Part shown: one piece after another, positions 46,010 to 57,274 of the stretch
Numbering within the stretch: position 1 is the first letter of the stretch
Layout: each line of letters begins with the position of its first letter
Assembly: GCA_023512835.1 (NCBI GenBank)
Contig: CM042084.1
Coordinates: forward strand, 55,854,793-55,918,792
Reading direction: 5' to 3'
DNA: 64,000 nucleotides
Source: Taxillus chinensis
Lineage: Eukaryota > Streptophyta > Magnoliopsida > Santalales > Loranthaceae
The notes under the pieces: generated by a model
Told to the model about the DNA's origin: nothing
What the model saw: the letters and a program-made list of their open reading frames with translations, nothing else
Databases searched by the model: none
Position numbers and translations under genes: made by a program

Positions 46010-47546
46010 GTGTTTTTTTCCTACTCCCTATTTTATGCCATGAGGACATAGCATATTTTAAGTGTGGTGTATGGGGAGTGACTTGAGCCACTTGCTTGTC
46101 TTTTATGTTTTGATTGCATGTTTTATTTAAAAAAAACTGTTTTTAGTTGTATGATTGTTTGAGTTGTTTGCTTGAATGATTTGCTTGTGGAGGCATGGAT
46201 ATTAAGTATGCAATTTTGACTTAAAATTTATTTTTTTATGCCACATTAGTATCATGTTGTGATAAGGGTTTTTAAGTAGTTAAAATGTGCTCTAATTTAG
46301 TTTGATCATGTCTTTATCTTTTGAATGATATCACCATGTTTTTGGAACTGAGTTTTGAATATTAGTTAAACATGAAATGCTATGATAGACCTAAGTAACC
46401 CTTAAAGTTGAGTGAAAAAGAAATGAAAAATGAAAACAGCTTCTTTTAGCCTTTGAGTGCCATTTTAGGGTATGGGTAATAATTGCTACTCTTCTTGCAT
46501 TCAACATTGGTTATTTAATGGTAGGAGTCAAGTAAGCATGTGATTACTTATTAGTGCTCAGTGTTTGGTGTTTAGTTAGGGTGCAAGACCTTTAAGTCAC
46601 TTTGACTTCCTATATATCCTAATTTTTGTTTGTTGTGTTGTAAATATAAAAGGCTGTGATATAGAATGTGAAAAAGCCATCACTTAATTGGGAAATGGAA
46701 TGTGAGACATCAATGAATTTCTATCTCTCCTTATGTAGCAAAATGGCAAGGGGTATGCATTAGAAAAATCAGTCTTATTTATGTGTTATGTGAGTAAAAA
46801 AAGTGAATAATCCATCAAGGGAGAGCATAAAATGCAACCTTGTAAGGTTATTACTAAAAAAAAAAAGAAGGATTCAAAATAAAAGCCACATTGGCTTGAT
46901 GTTCATATAAGTAATTAGTTAGTTTGGTAGCCACATTGGCTGAGTTTTGTTTATTTGAGAGTGTTGAGCTTAATTCTTTAGCTCATGGTTTTGTTTTATC
47001 AGTTATTAGAATAGAGTGTGAGTTTATTGAGTTTAGACTAGCGTGTGAGTTCAAAAAAAGTAGAATAGAGAGTGTGTTTTCTTTGATGAGCACAATAGGA
47101 AACTCTCATGATTGCTTGGCAAGTACTTAATCAATAGCTGATGGCGGATATATAAATAGAGTTTACCATCCTTTGTTGATTGATAGGTATGGGGCTTGAG
47201 ATTAAAGAGAAACAGAAAAGATATATTTGAGTGAGGCATCTTTATCCTTTGTGAGAACTTAAAGGGAAACTAGGTGCTGTGTTAGCATGGATTGCTTGCT
47301 CATATCTAAAATTTAAGTGGTGATATTGCATGGTTGTTGGACTACGGATATGGACATGAATGAACTAAGTTATGACTCATTTTGATGCTTAAATTCTCAT
47401 TTCATCATGATAGAGTTGCATGCTTAGGAAACCATGATTCTCCTTGATTGTTATTTTATTTTTCTTTCGTTTGATTGCGTGTTTTTTTTTTTGCATGCTT
47501 GTATGTTTTTGCTTGAGGACAAGCAGTGGTTCAAGTGTGGTGTATT
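46010..47546 (+). other. Athila-like spacer before the 3' LTR
   Basis: AT-rich non-coding DNA. A TTTAAGTGTGGTGTATGGGGAG block (about 46056-46077) duplicates the block before the 3' LTR (GACAAGCAGTGGTTCAAGTG then TGGTGTATT, about 47518-47546), the usual PPT neighbourhood for this group. No supported gene. Confidence 0.6.
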
Positions 47547-49050
47547 TGATAACGTGCATTTTATGCCGTTATTCTAGTGTTTATTTAGGATGTTTAAGAG
47601 CATGATTAGAGCTTTATTGCTTCATATATCATATATATTTGCTCTTACCCCTAGGAAGATGTTATTTGCAAATACATGCGTTTTTAAGTTGTTTTGGCAG
47701 ATTTTGGAGCTCACTTTTGATATAGTAGATGGCCTCAAACAATTGGTGTGCAAGAACAAAAGTTGCTTAGAATGATGTCCTCTACCTATCACAGAAATTT
47801 CAGAGCCTTTGGAGCTGCACGTGAATTCACCCATTTCACGTGCAAGCATATTTTTGCTTCTCGGCCTCTACAGGATGCAAGGAAGCTTGGGGAGAAGTTT
47901 GAGCTGATTTGGAGCCGCACGTGAATTCATCATATTACGTGCAAATTGACGTGCAAAGATATTTTTGGACCGATCCTATCGTTTTTCCATGCTGATCATT
48001 TGTTCCTGAAGGCCCATGTCCAAATTGTGGATGGAAGATAGAGATTTTAAAGTGTGGAGTGTCACTTATCAAAACTACGTCGTTTTGATAGATGGGCTAG
48101 GATACACACCTCAAGGCCCATCCAACCTCTATAAATAAAGGCTCCACGCCCCATGCTAGGTAACTTAGACCCCCCCCTACACGTTTTTAGAGAGAGAGAG
48201 AGGCTTCACGACTTGGAGGCTGCTCCTTGACCTAGGAGAGCGCCCGTCGCGCCCGTCGTAGTCACCCGTCGCGGATTTTGGAGCCTGGATTTGAAGCCTT
48301 GTTGCGCACGTGGATTAGAAGAAGATGTTTAGCTTTCTTGCTATGGTTTTGCTTGTAATCATGCGTGAGTAGTTCTTATAATCTAGGGGAGCAATGTAGC
48401 CCCCTTGTTGCTTTCTTTGTGTTTATAAATATTGGGTTTGGATGATTGAGTTTTGCATGTTTTATGAATCTGTTCTTAATTTCTATCTTTGGATGTACAC
48501 CTTGGTATTCTTATCCCTAGTCTGGGGCGGATTGAGATTCATAACTTATTTGTAATTGGTGTGATCATTATCCTTTTGCAAGTATGATTTATTGGCTTTG
48601 CTTGTTTGTGTGTTTAGATGACCATTCCTGGCATACAACTCTTAAAAGGACCTCAATAACCATTTGTTGTCCTTGGCTTATGTTTAGCATGTCTTCAATC
48701 AGACAACCCTAATACCATGAACCAAGTAGAGATAACATAGGGAGGTGAAATTGTGACCCTAGATGCCTTAATCCTTGATTCTAAATCCAACGTTTTTAGT
48801 TATTTCAATTGCAATTGTTTTGGTAAAGTAATTTTAAAACACGATTTTGTTTGCCGAGACATTGTTTTAAGCAAGATTAATTTGGTGATTTGAGTTAAAG
48901 CTAGATAACTTGGTAATCTCTGTGGGATCGACCCCTTTCTTGTCGTTATTCTATTTAGCATTAGTTAAGGGAATTAATATTTTGATAAGGGATTTAAACG
49001 ACGTAGCTTAACCCTCACTTGGGTTTCGCTCACGAAATACCTTTTCGTCA
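47547..49050 (+). mobile_element. 3' LTR of the Athila-like element
   Basis: A 1504-bp LTR, TGATAACGTGC...CTTTTCGTCA, followed by the TSD TGTAT. It matches the 5' LTR with scattered substitutions and small indels, such as GCCCGTCGC repeated near 48243 and an extra GGGGAGCAATGTAG near 48387. It keeps CAAAACTACGTCGTTTTGAT (48069-48088) and TATAAATA (48131). Confidence 0.93.
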
Positions 49051-49055
49051 TGTAT

Positions 49056-49790
49056 CTGGTATAGTCATCTACTACTGCAAGAAAGTATCGTGCACCAGAT
49101 AGGGAAGACACATTTATTGGTCCACATAGGTCCATGTGTAGAAGTTCGAGTGGTTGTGTGATTGAGGTTTTATCTACACTCTTAAAGGAATGTTTAGCTT
49201 GCTTACCCAGTGACAATTCCGACAAGGGTATTCTTTCTCATAAACATGCTTGGGTAAGCCCTCAACCAAATCAAGAGATGCCGGTTTAGACATAGTCTTA
49301 AAGTTTAAATGGCTAAATCTTTTGTGCCACAACCAACTAATGTCAGGTGAAGCTTTGAACAAAAAACAAATTGGTTCAGCAGATTGAACATTACCAAAGA
49401 CCAACTTGTAGACATTGCCTTGTCTATGCCCATTTAGTTTCACCTCTTTGGAGACAGGGTCCATAACTGTGCAGGTGTGTTTAGTGAACAAAACTTCATA
49501 ACCCTTGTCACACAATTGACTTATGCTCAACAGGTTATGTTTAAGACCTTGAACAACAGATACATTCTGAATTGAAACAGAACCATTAGAGAGAGTGCCC
49601 TTACCAACAATCTTACCCTTTTTATTGTCCCCAAAGTGACAGATGAAGCCGTAACCTCCCTTACCTCACTCAATTGAGAGGCATCATCTGTCATGTGCAC
49701 GAACAGGCCTTGTCAAGATACCACTGGCTGGAATTGATCTTTTGTTTCTGGTGGCTACTTTCATCTTCTGGTACCTGTTCCTGCACAATG
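49056..49790 (-). pseudogene. Sire-B pol: protease, GAG-pre-integrase, integrase start
   Basis: This is the upstream part of the pol at 29534-32057, separated from it by the Athila-like element. On the minus strand, reading right to left, a degraded protease region at about 49680-49730 reads WYLDKACS, so the expected Asp-Ser-Gly is Asp-Lys-Ala. Next are MSISQLCDKGYEVLF, the GAG-pre-integrase WLWHKRFSHLNFKTM, NCHWVSKLNIPL (where relatives have a Cys-x2-Cys pair) and the integrase start LLHMDLCGPINVSSL...VVDDYTRY at 49056-49110. Frameshifts lie near 49180 and 49650. Confidence 0.88.
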
Positions 49791-49795
49791 AGCAA

Positions 49796-52200
49796 CTAAG
49801 TCTTGGGGGGGCAATTCAGATTGGGCTTTGGGTAAGTGACAGCTGCAGTTGACAATTTAGGTCTCCAATAAGAAGGGGCAGATTTAACTTTCCATGCTAA
49901 TCTTGGTGATCCTTCATTAGAATTGCTAGCAGGATTAATCTTTAGTTTTTCTGCACGTTTTCCTTCCTTATTGTTATCTTTGGCAGCTTTAGTAGGCACA
50001 GGTTTGACAGTTTTCTTCACAGGTTTGGTTTTTACGTCTTTTGAATGGGTAGCCTGTGTGTGCCTGGTTTTCCTATCAGAGTTGTTGTTGCACTGCAGAT
50101 TTTTAAAGAGATTCAACTGTTTAAGGTTTACCCTGATTTCTGTGGCGATCTCCTTCCTAAGATGCTCAGGGTAGAATCTGCACTGATAGGAGAGGTGTCC
50201 AACTTCACAACAGATGGGGCATTTGACAGGTTTGGGTTAAACACTCTGTCTCAAGGGTTTTGCTGGAGTGTTAAGAGGTTCCCTAGGTTTTCTCACATAT
50301 CCTAGACCGTTCTTAACTCTACCATCAGAGACAAACTTAGGCTAGAAGGCAGCAGCCTTGCTGGATGAACCAGTCTCAAATGTAGTAGTGTGTCTACTTG
50401 GTTTCGTCTCTGGAATAACTACACCCTTACCCTTGCATTGGGATGTAGAGGACAGGTTGACAGAAGGTTCAGCTTTCAGTTCTATCTTAGCAACTACTGC
50501 ATCACTGTCCTAAGATGCAATAGTACCCAGGTCTTTAAGTTCGGGTGTTACTGGTTTGGGTGGACTAGCAACAGCCATTGGTACCTCCTTTCCACACTCA
50601 AGAAGCACACTGCCAGCAAGAACAAAGCCAGCAAGACACTTGGTCTGTACAGGGTAAGCCTGGGCCTTGGCTATTTGGTCTTCAGAGAAACCTAGTCCTA
50701 AGGCTAGACCTTTAACATCTGGAGTGGTCCTAAAGTGGGCAACAATTTCAGCAGAATCTTGCCACTTTTGACTGATTTGTCTTTCATTTTCCAGTTCTGC
50801 TTTAGTTTCAGCTAGTTCCTTTTCAAGCCTATCGATGTCTTTATTAGCCAATTTTAGTTGTCCAGCTTTGTCCAAAAGATCATCGTGTGTGCTTCTCATC
50901 TCACTCACTTCAGCTCTTAATCTTCTCTCTGTTCTTTCATAATCATCTATAGAGTCTCTATATTCACATGAAAGCCGTTCCAATTTAAAATAGTATCTTT
51001 CTTTGTCAGCTTTCATAGGAAGAAATTGTTCCTCTATTTCTTTATAGGTATCTTCATATTCAATGTAGAGTTGTTCATTAGTTCTTACCTTGAGGGGAGG
51101 TGAATGGTCAGCTATGAAGCATATGAGACCTTTTTCCTTCTTCTCCTCATCAGATGATTCTTCTTCCTCCTCAGTTTCACTGTTAAACTTGTTAATGACA
51201 AGAGCCTTCTTCCTCTTGTCATCCTTCCTACTTGAGGAGCCTTTGGTCTTCTTCTTCTGCTCAGCTGCCTCCTTTTTCTCCCTCTTCAGCTTATAACAAT
51301 CGGCAGCGAAGTGGCCGGGCTTGTTGCAGTGGTAGCATTGCAACTTCTCCTTATCCTTTCCCTTAGAAAAGGATGAGGACGACTGCCTTGCTTTTCTCCT
51401 ATAGTTCCCCCTTCTCTTCAGCAGTTTCTTGATCAGAAATGCCACTTCTTCATCTGAGGCACTATCTGAAACAAGTTCATCAGCTTCATCTTCTTCCTCT
51501 TATGAAGATGGTTCCCGGGGTTCAGTAGCAGCCTTAAAGGCAACAGACTTCTCCTTTTTCTTGGAAGGGTTCTCAAACGCCTCAAGCTCTTCTTTTTGCA
51601 TTTCAAATGTCTTAAGGTCCCCATATAATGCTTCCAAGGCACAAGTCTTCCATTCCTTCAGCTAACGGATGGTTGATGTCTTTATCAGCAGTCTCAAGGG
51701 TAGAGATCTCAGAAATTTGTCATTCTTGTCCTTCTGAGAGATCTCAACGTTGTAAGTCTTCATCCGTTGAATCAGACCTGTGAACCGTTTATAGATACTA
51801 TCCAAAGACTCCTTCGATTCACATCTGAAGGCTTCATACTCTTGCTTAAGCATGGAGATCTTGTTATCCTGAATTTGCTCGTCTCCCTCATAGATGAGAT
51901 AAAGCTTGTCCCATACCTCTTTAGCAGTTTCAAGATCTTGCACATCCGTGAACATGTCATCGTCGAGTGCAGAGAAAAGTATAGCTTTTGCATTAAAGCC
52001 GAGCTTTACTTTTCTCTGCTTCACTTTAGACCAACTATCTGGGTCTTTTGTTATTAGCCGACCTCTCTGCATACTCTTTGGGGTGAAAGGTCCGTTCTTT
52101 ATTGTTTCCCAGAGATAGGTGTCGAGCATGTCTAGGTGTGCTCTCATTCTCGCTTTCCATTTGGAAAAATGCGCGGGTGTGCACATAGGTACTTGGGAGG
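49796..52200 (-). pseudogene. Sire-B gag (broken, 5' end missing)
   Basis: Gag on the minus strand. The capsid-like region starts at CTPAHFSKWKARM (about 52140-52180) and includes LFSALDDDMFTDVQ, AKEVWDKLYLIYEG and KFLRSLPLRLL (stop at 51662-51664). An intact zinc knuckle is at 51296-51337 (CYHCNKPGHFAADC). An acidic TEEEEESSDEE stretch and a long coiled coil (LERLSCEYRDSI...IDRLEKELAETKAELENE) reach a stop at 50510. A second knuckle, CPICCEVGHLSYQC, is at about 50180-50225, then a Lys-rich tail. Homology to the Sire-B gag at 8105 stops near 52200. No start codon, PBS or 5' LTR is present beyond that point. Confidence 0.88.
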
Positions 52201-55076
52201 GAGGGCCAAACATGGCCCCCCACATGTTGGCACCAACAGGTGCCAAGAAGGAGAAGAAAGGAGGAGGGACAGACAATCCACATCGGAAAATTTTCATGTC
52301 TTTCCTCCCGTAAACTCATATATAAAGGGGTTTTTTTCTCTTCTAATGACATCAACAATCATTCAGTTATTACACAAAACTCTAAAAAGAGAGTAAAGTA
52401 TAAAATTAACTGTGGTTATAGTCAAATTATTTTTTCTTCTCTTCTTTTGCAGAAAAGGAGACGTTCAGAAGAAAGGTATGTTCGGTCTATGTTATTTCAA
52501 GTTTTTATTCCTTTTCTTTTTTAAGTTTTAGATATTATTTTGTTTAGTAAATTAGTAATTAGTTTATATTTAAATTTAGGATAATTAGTATTTGGTAGTC
52601 TATTTTAATTAGGTATTATTATTTTAATATGCTTAGTTAACGTATTAGTAAATTAAGATTAGTAAATAAATTTTATAATTAGTAGTTAGTTTAAATAATT
52701 AAATTAGGTCTAAATAATTAGTAATTAGATTAAGACAATTAGATTTAGTAATTAACTCTTGATTGAGATAATTAAGATATAATTAGTAATTAGAATAACT
52801 AATTAGGCCTGATAATTAAATAATTAGCACATAATTAATTAAATAACATTAGTAATTAGGTGGTTAACAATTAAATTAGTCTGTTAGTCATAACAATTAG
52901 ATAATTAACATTTGCTTAGCAATTAAATTAACTCATATCTAGATTTAATATCTAAAACTAAAAATGTATAAAACTTAGAAAAAAACAAACAAACAAAAAA
53001 ATATAATAAAAAGCATAAAAACAAACAAAATCTAAAAAACAAAAAAAATCTAAAAAAAATAATTTAACCAATTCAAATAACCGAGGGTTAGATAATTAAT
53101 ATTCAATCTTAATTATTTGAACCAAAAAAAATAGTGACAAATATTTTTATAGTTAAACAAAAATGGTTTTAAAACTTTTCCACAAAGGACTAAGGTCTTA
53201 CATTCCAAATATTTTCAAAATAAAAAATAAAAGAACTTTAACATAACCAAGTATGAAAACCAATGGAGAGAAGTGATGGTTCTACTCCCTATCCTTCGGG
53301 GAAAAATTATCTATCATTAAAACTCATTGGTCTCATGTGAAACAACAATTTTTTTAACTAAGTTAAAACAAGTAGAAACTCCTTTTTTAAAGATAGGTAC
53401 CCATTTTGGGCATCAAGGGAGTGCTAATCTTTCTTTATGCATAATCAACTCCCAAACCCAACTTTGGATGCAGATTATACTATAGATGATCTAACCCCAC
53501 TTCATATGGTTGGTGGCAACTCTAAACAACTTAAAGTTTTTCATCATAATAGGATAGGTTTGAGCCCATAGCGATGATAACTCTAAGACAACTAATGCCC
53601 CCTAGGGTCCAAGCATACGAGCCTGGATGAAATCGAGTGATGACATACAACTCCTATAATCAAGAGAGAGATCAAACGTATGTAATCGACAAGAAATATC
53701 CAATCCAAATCTTTATCAATCATCATCTCAATATTAACACGAAAATGAAAGCACAAATGGAGTTTGATATCTTAATTAACTGTAACCAAATTCACCACTA
53801 GAACTCACGATGCATCACAAAAGAACACTTATCAAAGAAAAAAACAAATGAAGAACAAATAAATTAAGGTGGATAAACACATATAGAGAACTACCAATCT
53901 AAAAGACTGTGCCCAGATGTACATGATCAAATCTTCCAAAGATGTCAATCAATAGTAGGTGATAGAGGAGAACAAACCCAACAAGTTGTTGGTCTTCATT
54001 AGAGATAGAGAGAGTTAGATGACGAATCGAGAGGGAGAGAGTGAGAGAGAGTGAGAAAATGAACCAATTAGGGATCAAGAGCTCATGCTTGAAACGAGGT
54101 GAGCCTGGCTATGTGGGCGAGAATCAACTAAGAAGGCACTCTGTATAAGATCATGGATTCATAGTTAGATGGTCAGATCACAAGCGATTGCTTGGTTAAA
54201 TACATGGAGATGACGATGAGCTACCTTCGTGACAAAGGGATCGGAAAGCCGACGATGGAACACACGGTGGGAGGGCTTGAGCTCGTATTGCAGCTGCGAG
54301 AGGAGGGGGACGAGGGAATCAATAAGCTCAACTACTGCACTAGGACGATGCTTCTAACTATAAGGATGGCGATAAACGTTGCCTCTTACTTGGTTCTGTT
54401 GTTGATGAACGCATGTTGGAACCAATCCTAACACCCAACACCAACATACGAGACAATGACGCATCGATCACCTTGGGAGGAGAACCAAGTGTGACAGTGA
54501 CTAACGATGGACTATTCCTTGTCAACGGAGCTAGGTCTAGGAGGAGAATCACTTAGCGACTTGCATTAATTTGGACTCACTAGGTTGCCCAAAATATTTT
54601 TATTAATGTATTGATTTAGTATTTGTATATTTAATTTGGATGAGTAATAAGCAAGTGTTTTTTATTAATGCTCGTATATATAATTGGGATGACATTTTTT
54701 TGAGTGTCGATACATCATGAATCTGTCTTGACAATTTTATTACGAAATGTTACAATAATTTTTCTATGGTGTCATTTTAAATTAATGCCAGCATAAACTA
54801 TCTAATTAGGCGAAATTTTAAAAAAACTCATTAAAAAAACGCTGCCTAAGTAAATAAATCTTTTAGATACTGATTTTCGATAAAAATAACTGAATTTGTG
54901 GTCTGATGAAAAAAAATAGCAAAGCCAAACATTATGAGGGAAAAAAATAGCGAAACCAATCCAATAGCTATTTTTAGAGAAGATATTACATTTTAATTAG
55001 GTAAGAGGGGAGGGGAAATTGAACAGTAAAAGAAAAATAAAAAAAGGAGAGGAAGCATGCAGCAATGATTAGTTGA
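52201..55076. other. AT-rich intergenic DNA
   Basis: After an abrupt change near 52200 the sequence is AT-rich, with many TAATTAG words at 52540-52930 and A-rich runs near 52975-53060. A GC-richer patch at about 54060-54560 (open for 79 codons from 54192 on the plus strand) has no match I recognise. No supported gene, transposon end or RNA. Confidence 0.5.
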
Positions 55077-55835
55077 TTAAGAGCAACCAAACATTCTGAG
55101 GGTTGGCCAATGGCGAGGGGTGGCCTTCTTTCCTTTTGTAAATGTTTTTTTTCCATTCCTTTCCTTGATATTATTGGCGTGGTGTTGTCGTTTTGGAGGA
55201 AGCGGGCTGGATTGCTTTTGCTTCTTCGGCTCCGACGTCACACATATTTCCTGTACAAATCGAAATCAAAAAGCAAATACATTTTTATTACGTACGTACG
55301 AGTCATTGTACATGTGTGCCTGCTGTAAATCGCACCTGAATAGGCTGAATTTCGAAGGAAGATCTTGCTTGGGTCTGTGGGTGTTCCTTGGATACGTGAT
55401 TATTAATATTGGGTTTGCTGAAAACTGGGTATGAGCAGGGTAGTTCGCTTGTATACCCATGAAAGTTATCGTAACGAGAACTTCCCCTGCATTGGACACC
55501 CTTATTAGTGCTGCTTAATGGCCTGCTCGTTTCCATCTCCAAACATATCTGACAAAAGATGCAGACAAATTAACGCACATTAAATTCACATGCAGACACA
55601 TAATATACATCTCGCGATGACTAGTGGACGTACGCACGTACCTGAATAAGGCGATGTTCGAGTGAAGCAACCCGGTCATGAAGAGACTCATGAGTCGCAG
55701 TTGAGTGAGGCTGCTCCGTCAGTGGCATGCATTGGTTTTCCATTCCCCTACCACCAGTTGCACCGGGGCTATATGCTTTGTGCTTCCGTTCCAAGTACTT
55801 CATCTATACATATGAAAACAGAAACAATTAATGTT

Positions 55836-55891
<56 letters not shown>

Positions 55892-55968
55892 CTTACAATA
55901 AAGTCCAAACGATCCAACCTGGAAGCAAGAGGCAATGAAATACGCAGGAGTTGGCTTCCATAATCCAT
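55077..55968 (-). CDS. Four-exon gene for a 206-residue protein of unknown function
   Basis: A spliced gene on the minus strand: exon 1 55968-55897 (ATG; 24 codons, MDYGSQLLRISLPLASRLDR), exon 2 55803-55642 (54 codons), exon 3 55548-55336 (71 codons), exon 4 55250-55077 (57 codons plus TAA). All three introns (93, 93 and 85 bp) are phase 0 with GT donors and AG acceptors, and no exon contains a stop. Exons 1-2 look helical with heptads (LASRLDRLDFI; SLHDRVASLEHRLIQ, then ICLEMETS), suggesting a coiled coil. Exons 3-4 are Ser/Pro/Gln-rich and end in a basic tail (EPKKQKQ, GKKTFTKGKK). No signal peptide or membrane segment was seen. I do not recognise the family. It is the only gene between the retrotransposon block and the PPR gene. 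Confidence 0.75.
55838..55886 (+). repeat. (GA)n microsatellite in intron 1
   Basis: An almost perfect GA dinucleotide run of about 49 bp. On the gene's strand it is a CT-rich tract inside intron 1 of the four-exon gene. Confidence 0.95.
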
Positions 55969-56642
55969 TGTGTGCTCTGCCGTTCATAAGCTGGATTTCT
56001 GCATTTTATGTGTGTTTTTTTGTTATCTTTATTTTATAGAACGAAGATCTCAGGCAGTTGCAAATTTCTTGCACTTCCTCAGCTGACTATGACCAGTCAA
56101 CCATGCCATCCCACGGTTGGCGGGGAATTATTGGGTGACTATTGCATCAAGCTGTGTTTGTTGCTCCACGTGGCTGGTGCAGTCTGTCCTTTAATTACGT
56201 TTCCTTAGTTCCTCCCAAATTTTACCATCCAAATATTTTAATTTTAATTTTTTAAAATATATTTACAAACATTCATATTCTTATTGATACTCTCCAGTTA
56301 AATTTGAATCAATTAAGTTACTCTTTTTTTGCTTGATAGAATAGGTTAGAAGTTATATTTTCAAATGAATGATAGAAGTAAAATTAAATTTACTTTAAAA
56401 TAGGTGCTTTAAAGAAATTAATTTAATAGGGATATTGATATTTGTAAATATAAAACAAAATTTTTATAAATATTTAGATGACAATTTTTGTAAGGCAGTG
56501 TACATCACATAAATATTTAGATGGACTTTATAAAATAGAGGGGGGGAATGGAGGCCCTATATAAAAATATTAAGGCAATGCTTGATTCCAAAAACAAACT
56601 GCAATTCTTTTCAAAAATAGTGTTTTCAAAGATGGTGTATTC
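55969..56642. other. Upstream region of the four-exon gene
   Basis: Bases 55969-56210 are of mixed composition and may hold the 5' leader of the minus-strand gene; beyond that the DNA is AT-rich. No clear TATA box or further exon could be assigned. Confidence 0.4.
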
Positions 56643-57274
56643 AAGGGGTGTGCATCTTTACACCCAACCCATTCTATCCGCCCAATCCAACTCGAACCTA
56701 CTCGTTACCGGTGAATAAAAAGTATTCAAATAAGTGGATTAGTTTAAAAAAAAAAAAATTATGGTGGGTTGAGTCAGTTGGCGGGTGAAAATACTCAAAC
56801 TCGCTACTAACTCGACCGCTGCACTCCATTATAAAAATAAAGTAAACCTTATCATCTATCTATTAGACATTAGTTCATTATCGTTCCTCCTATTATGAGA
56901 GGTGAGAGTTATACAGTGTGACATCTATGATTGTAAGTTTGTAATATTGCAATCAATAAATCTCGTATCTTTTCTCATTTGTAATTATAAATATTTAGTA
57001 AATAAAATAATATACTTTTGATTATAATTATTTTATATTTTATACGTTTAATTTCTTTAATGTATGTCGTTTAATTATATACAAGTAAATGGCGGTTGGC
57101 ACCCGCTCAATCTGCCATATCCGTCGGTTAGTATCCACTAAAAATTTAACAAACCCACCGATTATTGAGGTTAATGGGTTGGTTGAAAGGTGAAAGAATT
57201 AGTCACCCGTTAATGACGAGTCGATTGATGATTTAGTCTTTTACCCGATCCCACTTGACCCATGCACACCTCTA
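56643..57274. mobile_element. Probable hAT-type MITE
   Basis: About 630 bp with inverted ends: AAGGGGTGTGCATCTTTAC on the left and, read from the right, AGAGGTGTGCATGGGTC. GTGTGCA terminal motifs with adjoining CGGGT/ACCCG-rich subterminal words are typical of non-autonomous hAT elements in plants. No transposase is present. I could not confirm an 8-bp target duplication. Confidence 0.45.

Larger units (their letters stand above)
32058..49050 (+). mobile_element. Athila-like Ty3/gypsy retrotransposon, complete ends
   Basis: A 16,993-bp element including two nested solo LTRs. LTRs are at 32058-33539 and 47547-49050, with perfect TSDs TGTAT at 32053-32057 and 49051-49055. The PBS is for tRNA-Asp. 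The order is gag, protease, RT, RNase H, integrase, then an extra gene and a long spacer. The integrase has no chromodomain at its end, and the tRNA-Asp primer and the DLGA protease fit the Athila branch of the Athila/Tat group. All coding regions carry frameshifts or stops. Removing the element and one TSD copy rejoins the Sire-B integrase in frame. Confidence 0.93.

Noticed and set aside
54192..54431. Open frame of 79 codons on the plus strand in a GC-richer patch
   Set aside because: No recognisable domain, no splice context and no homology I can name; chance open frames of this size are expected.
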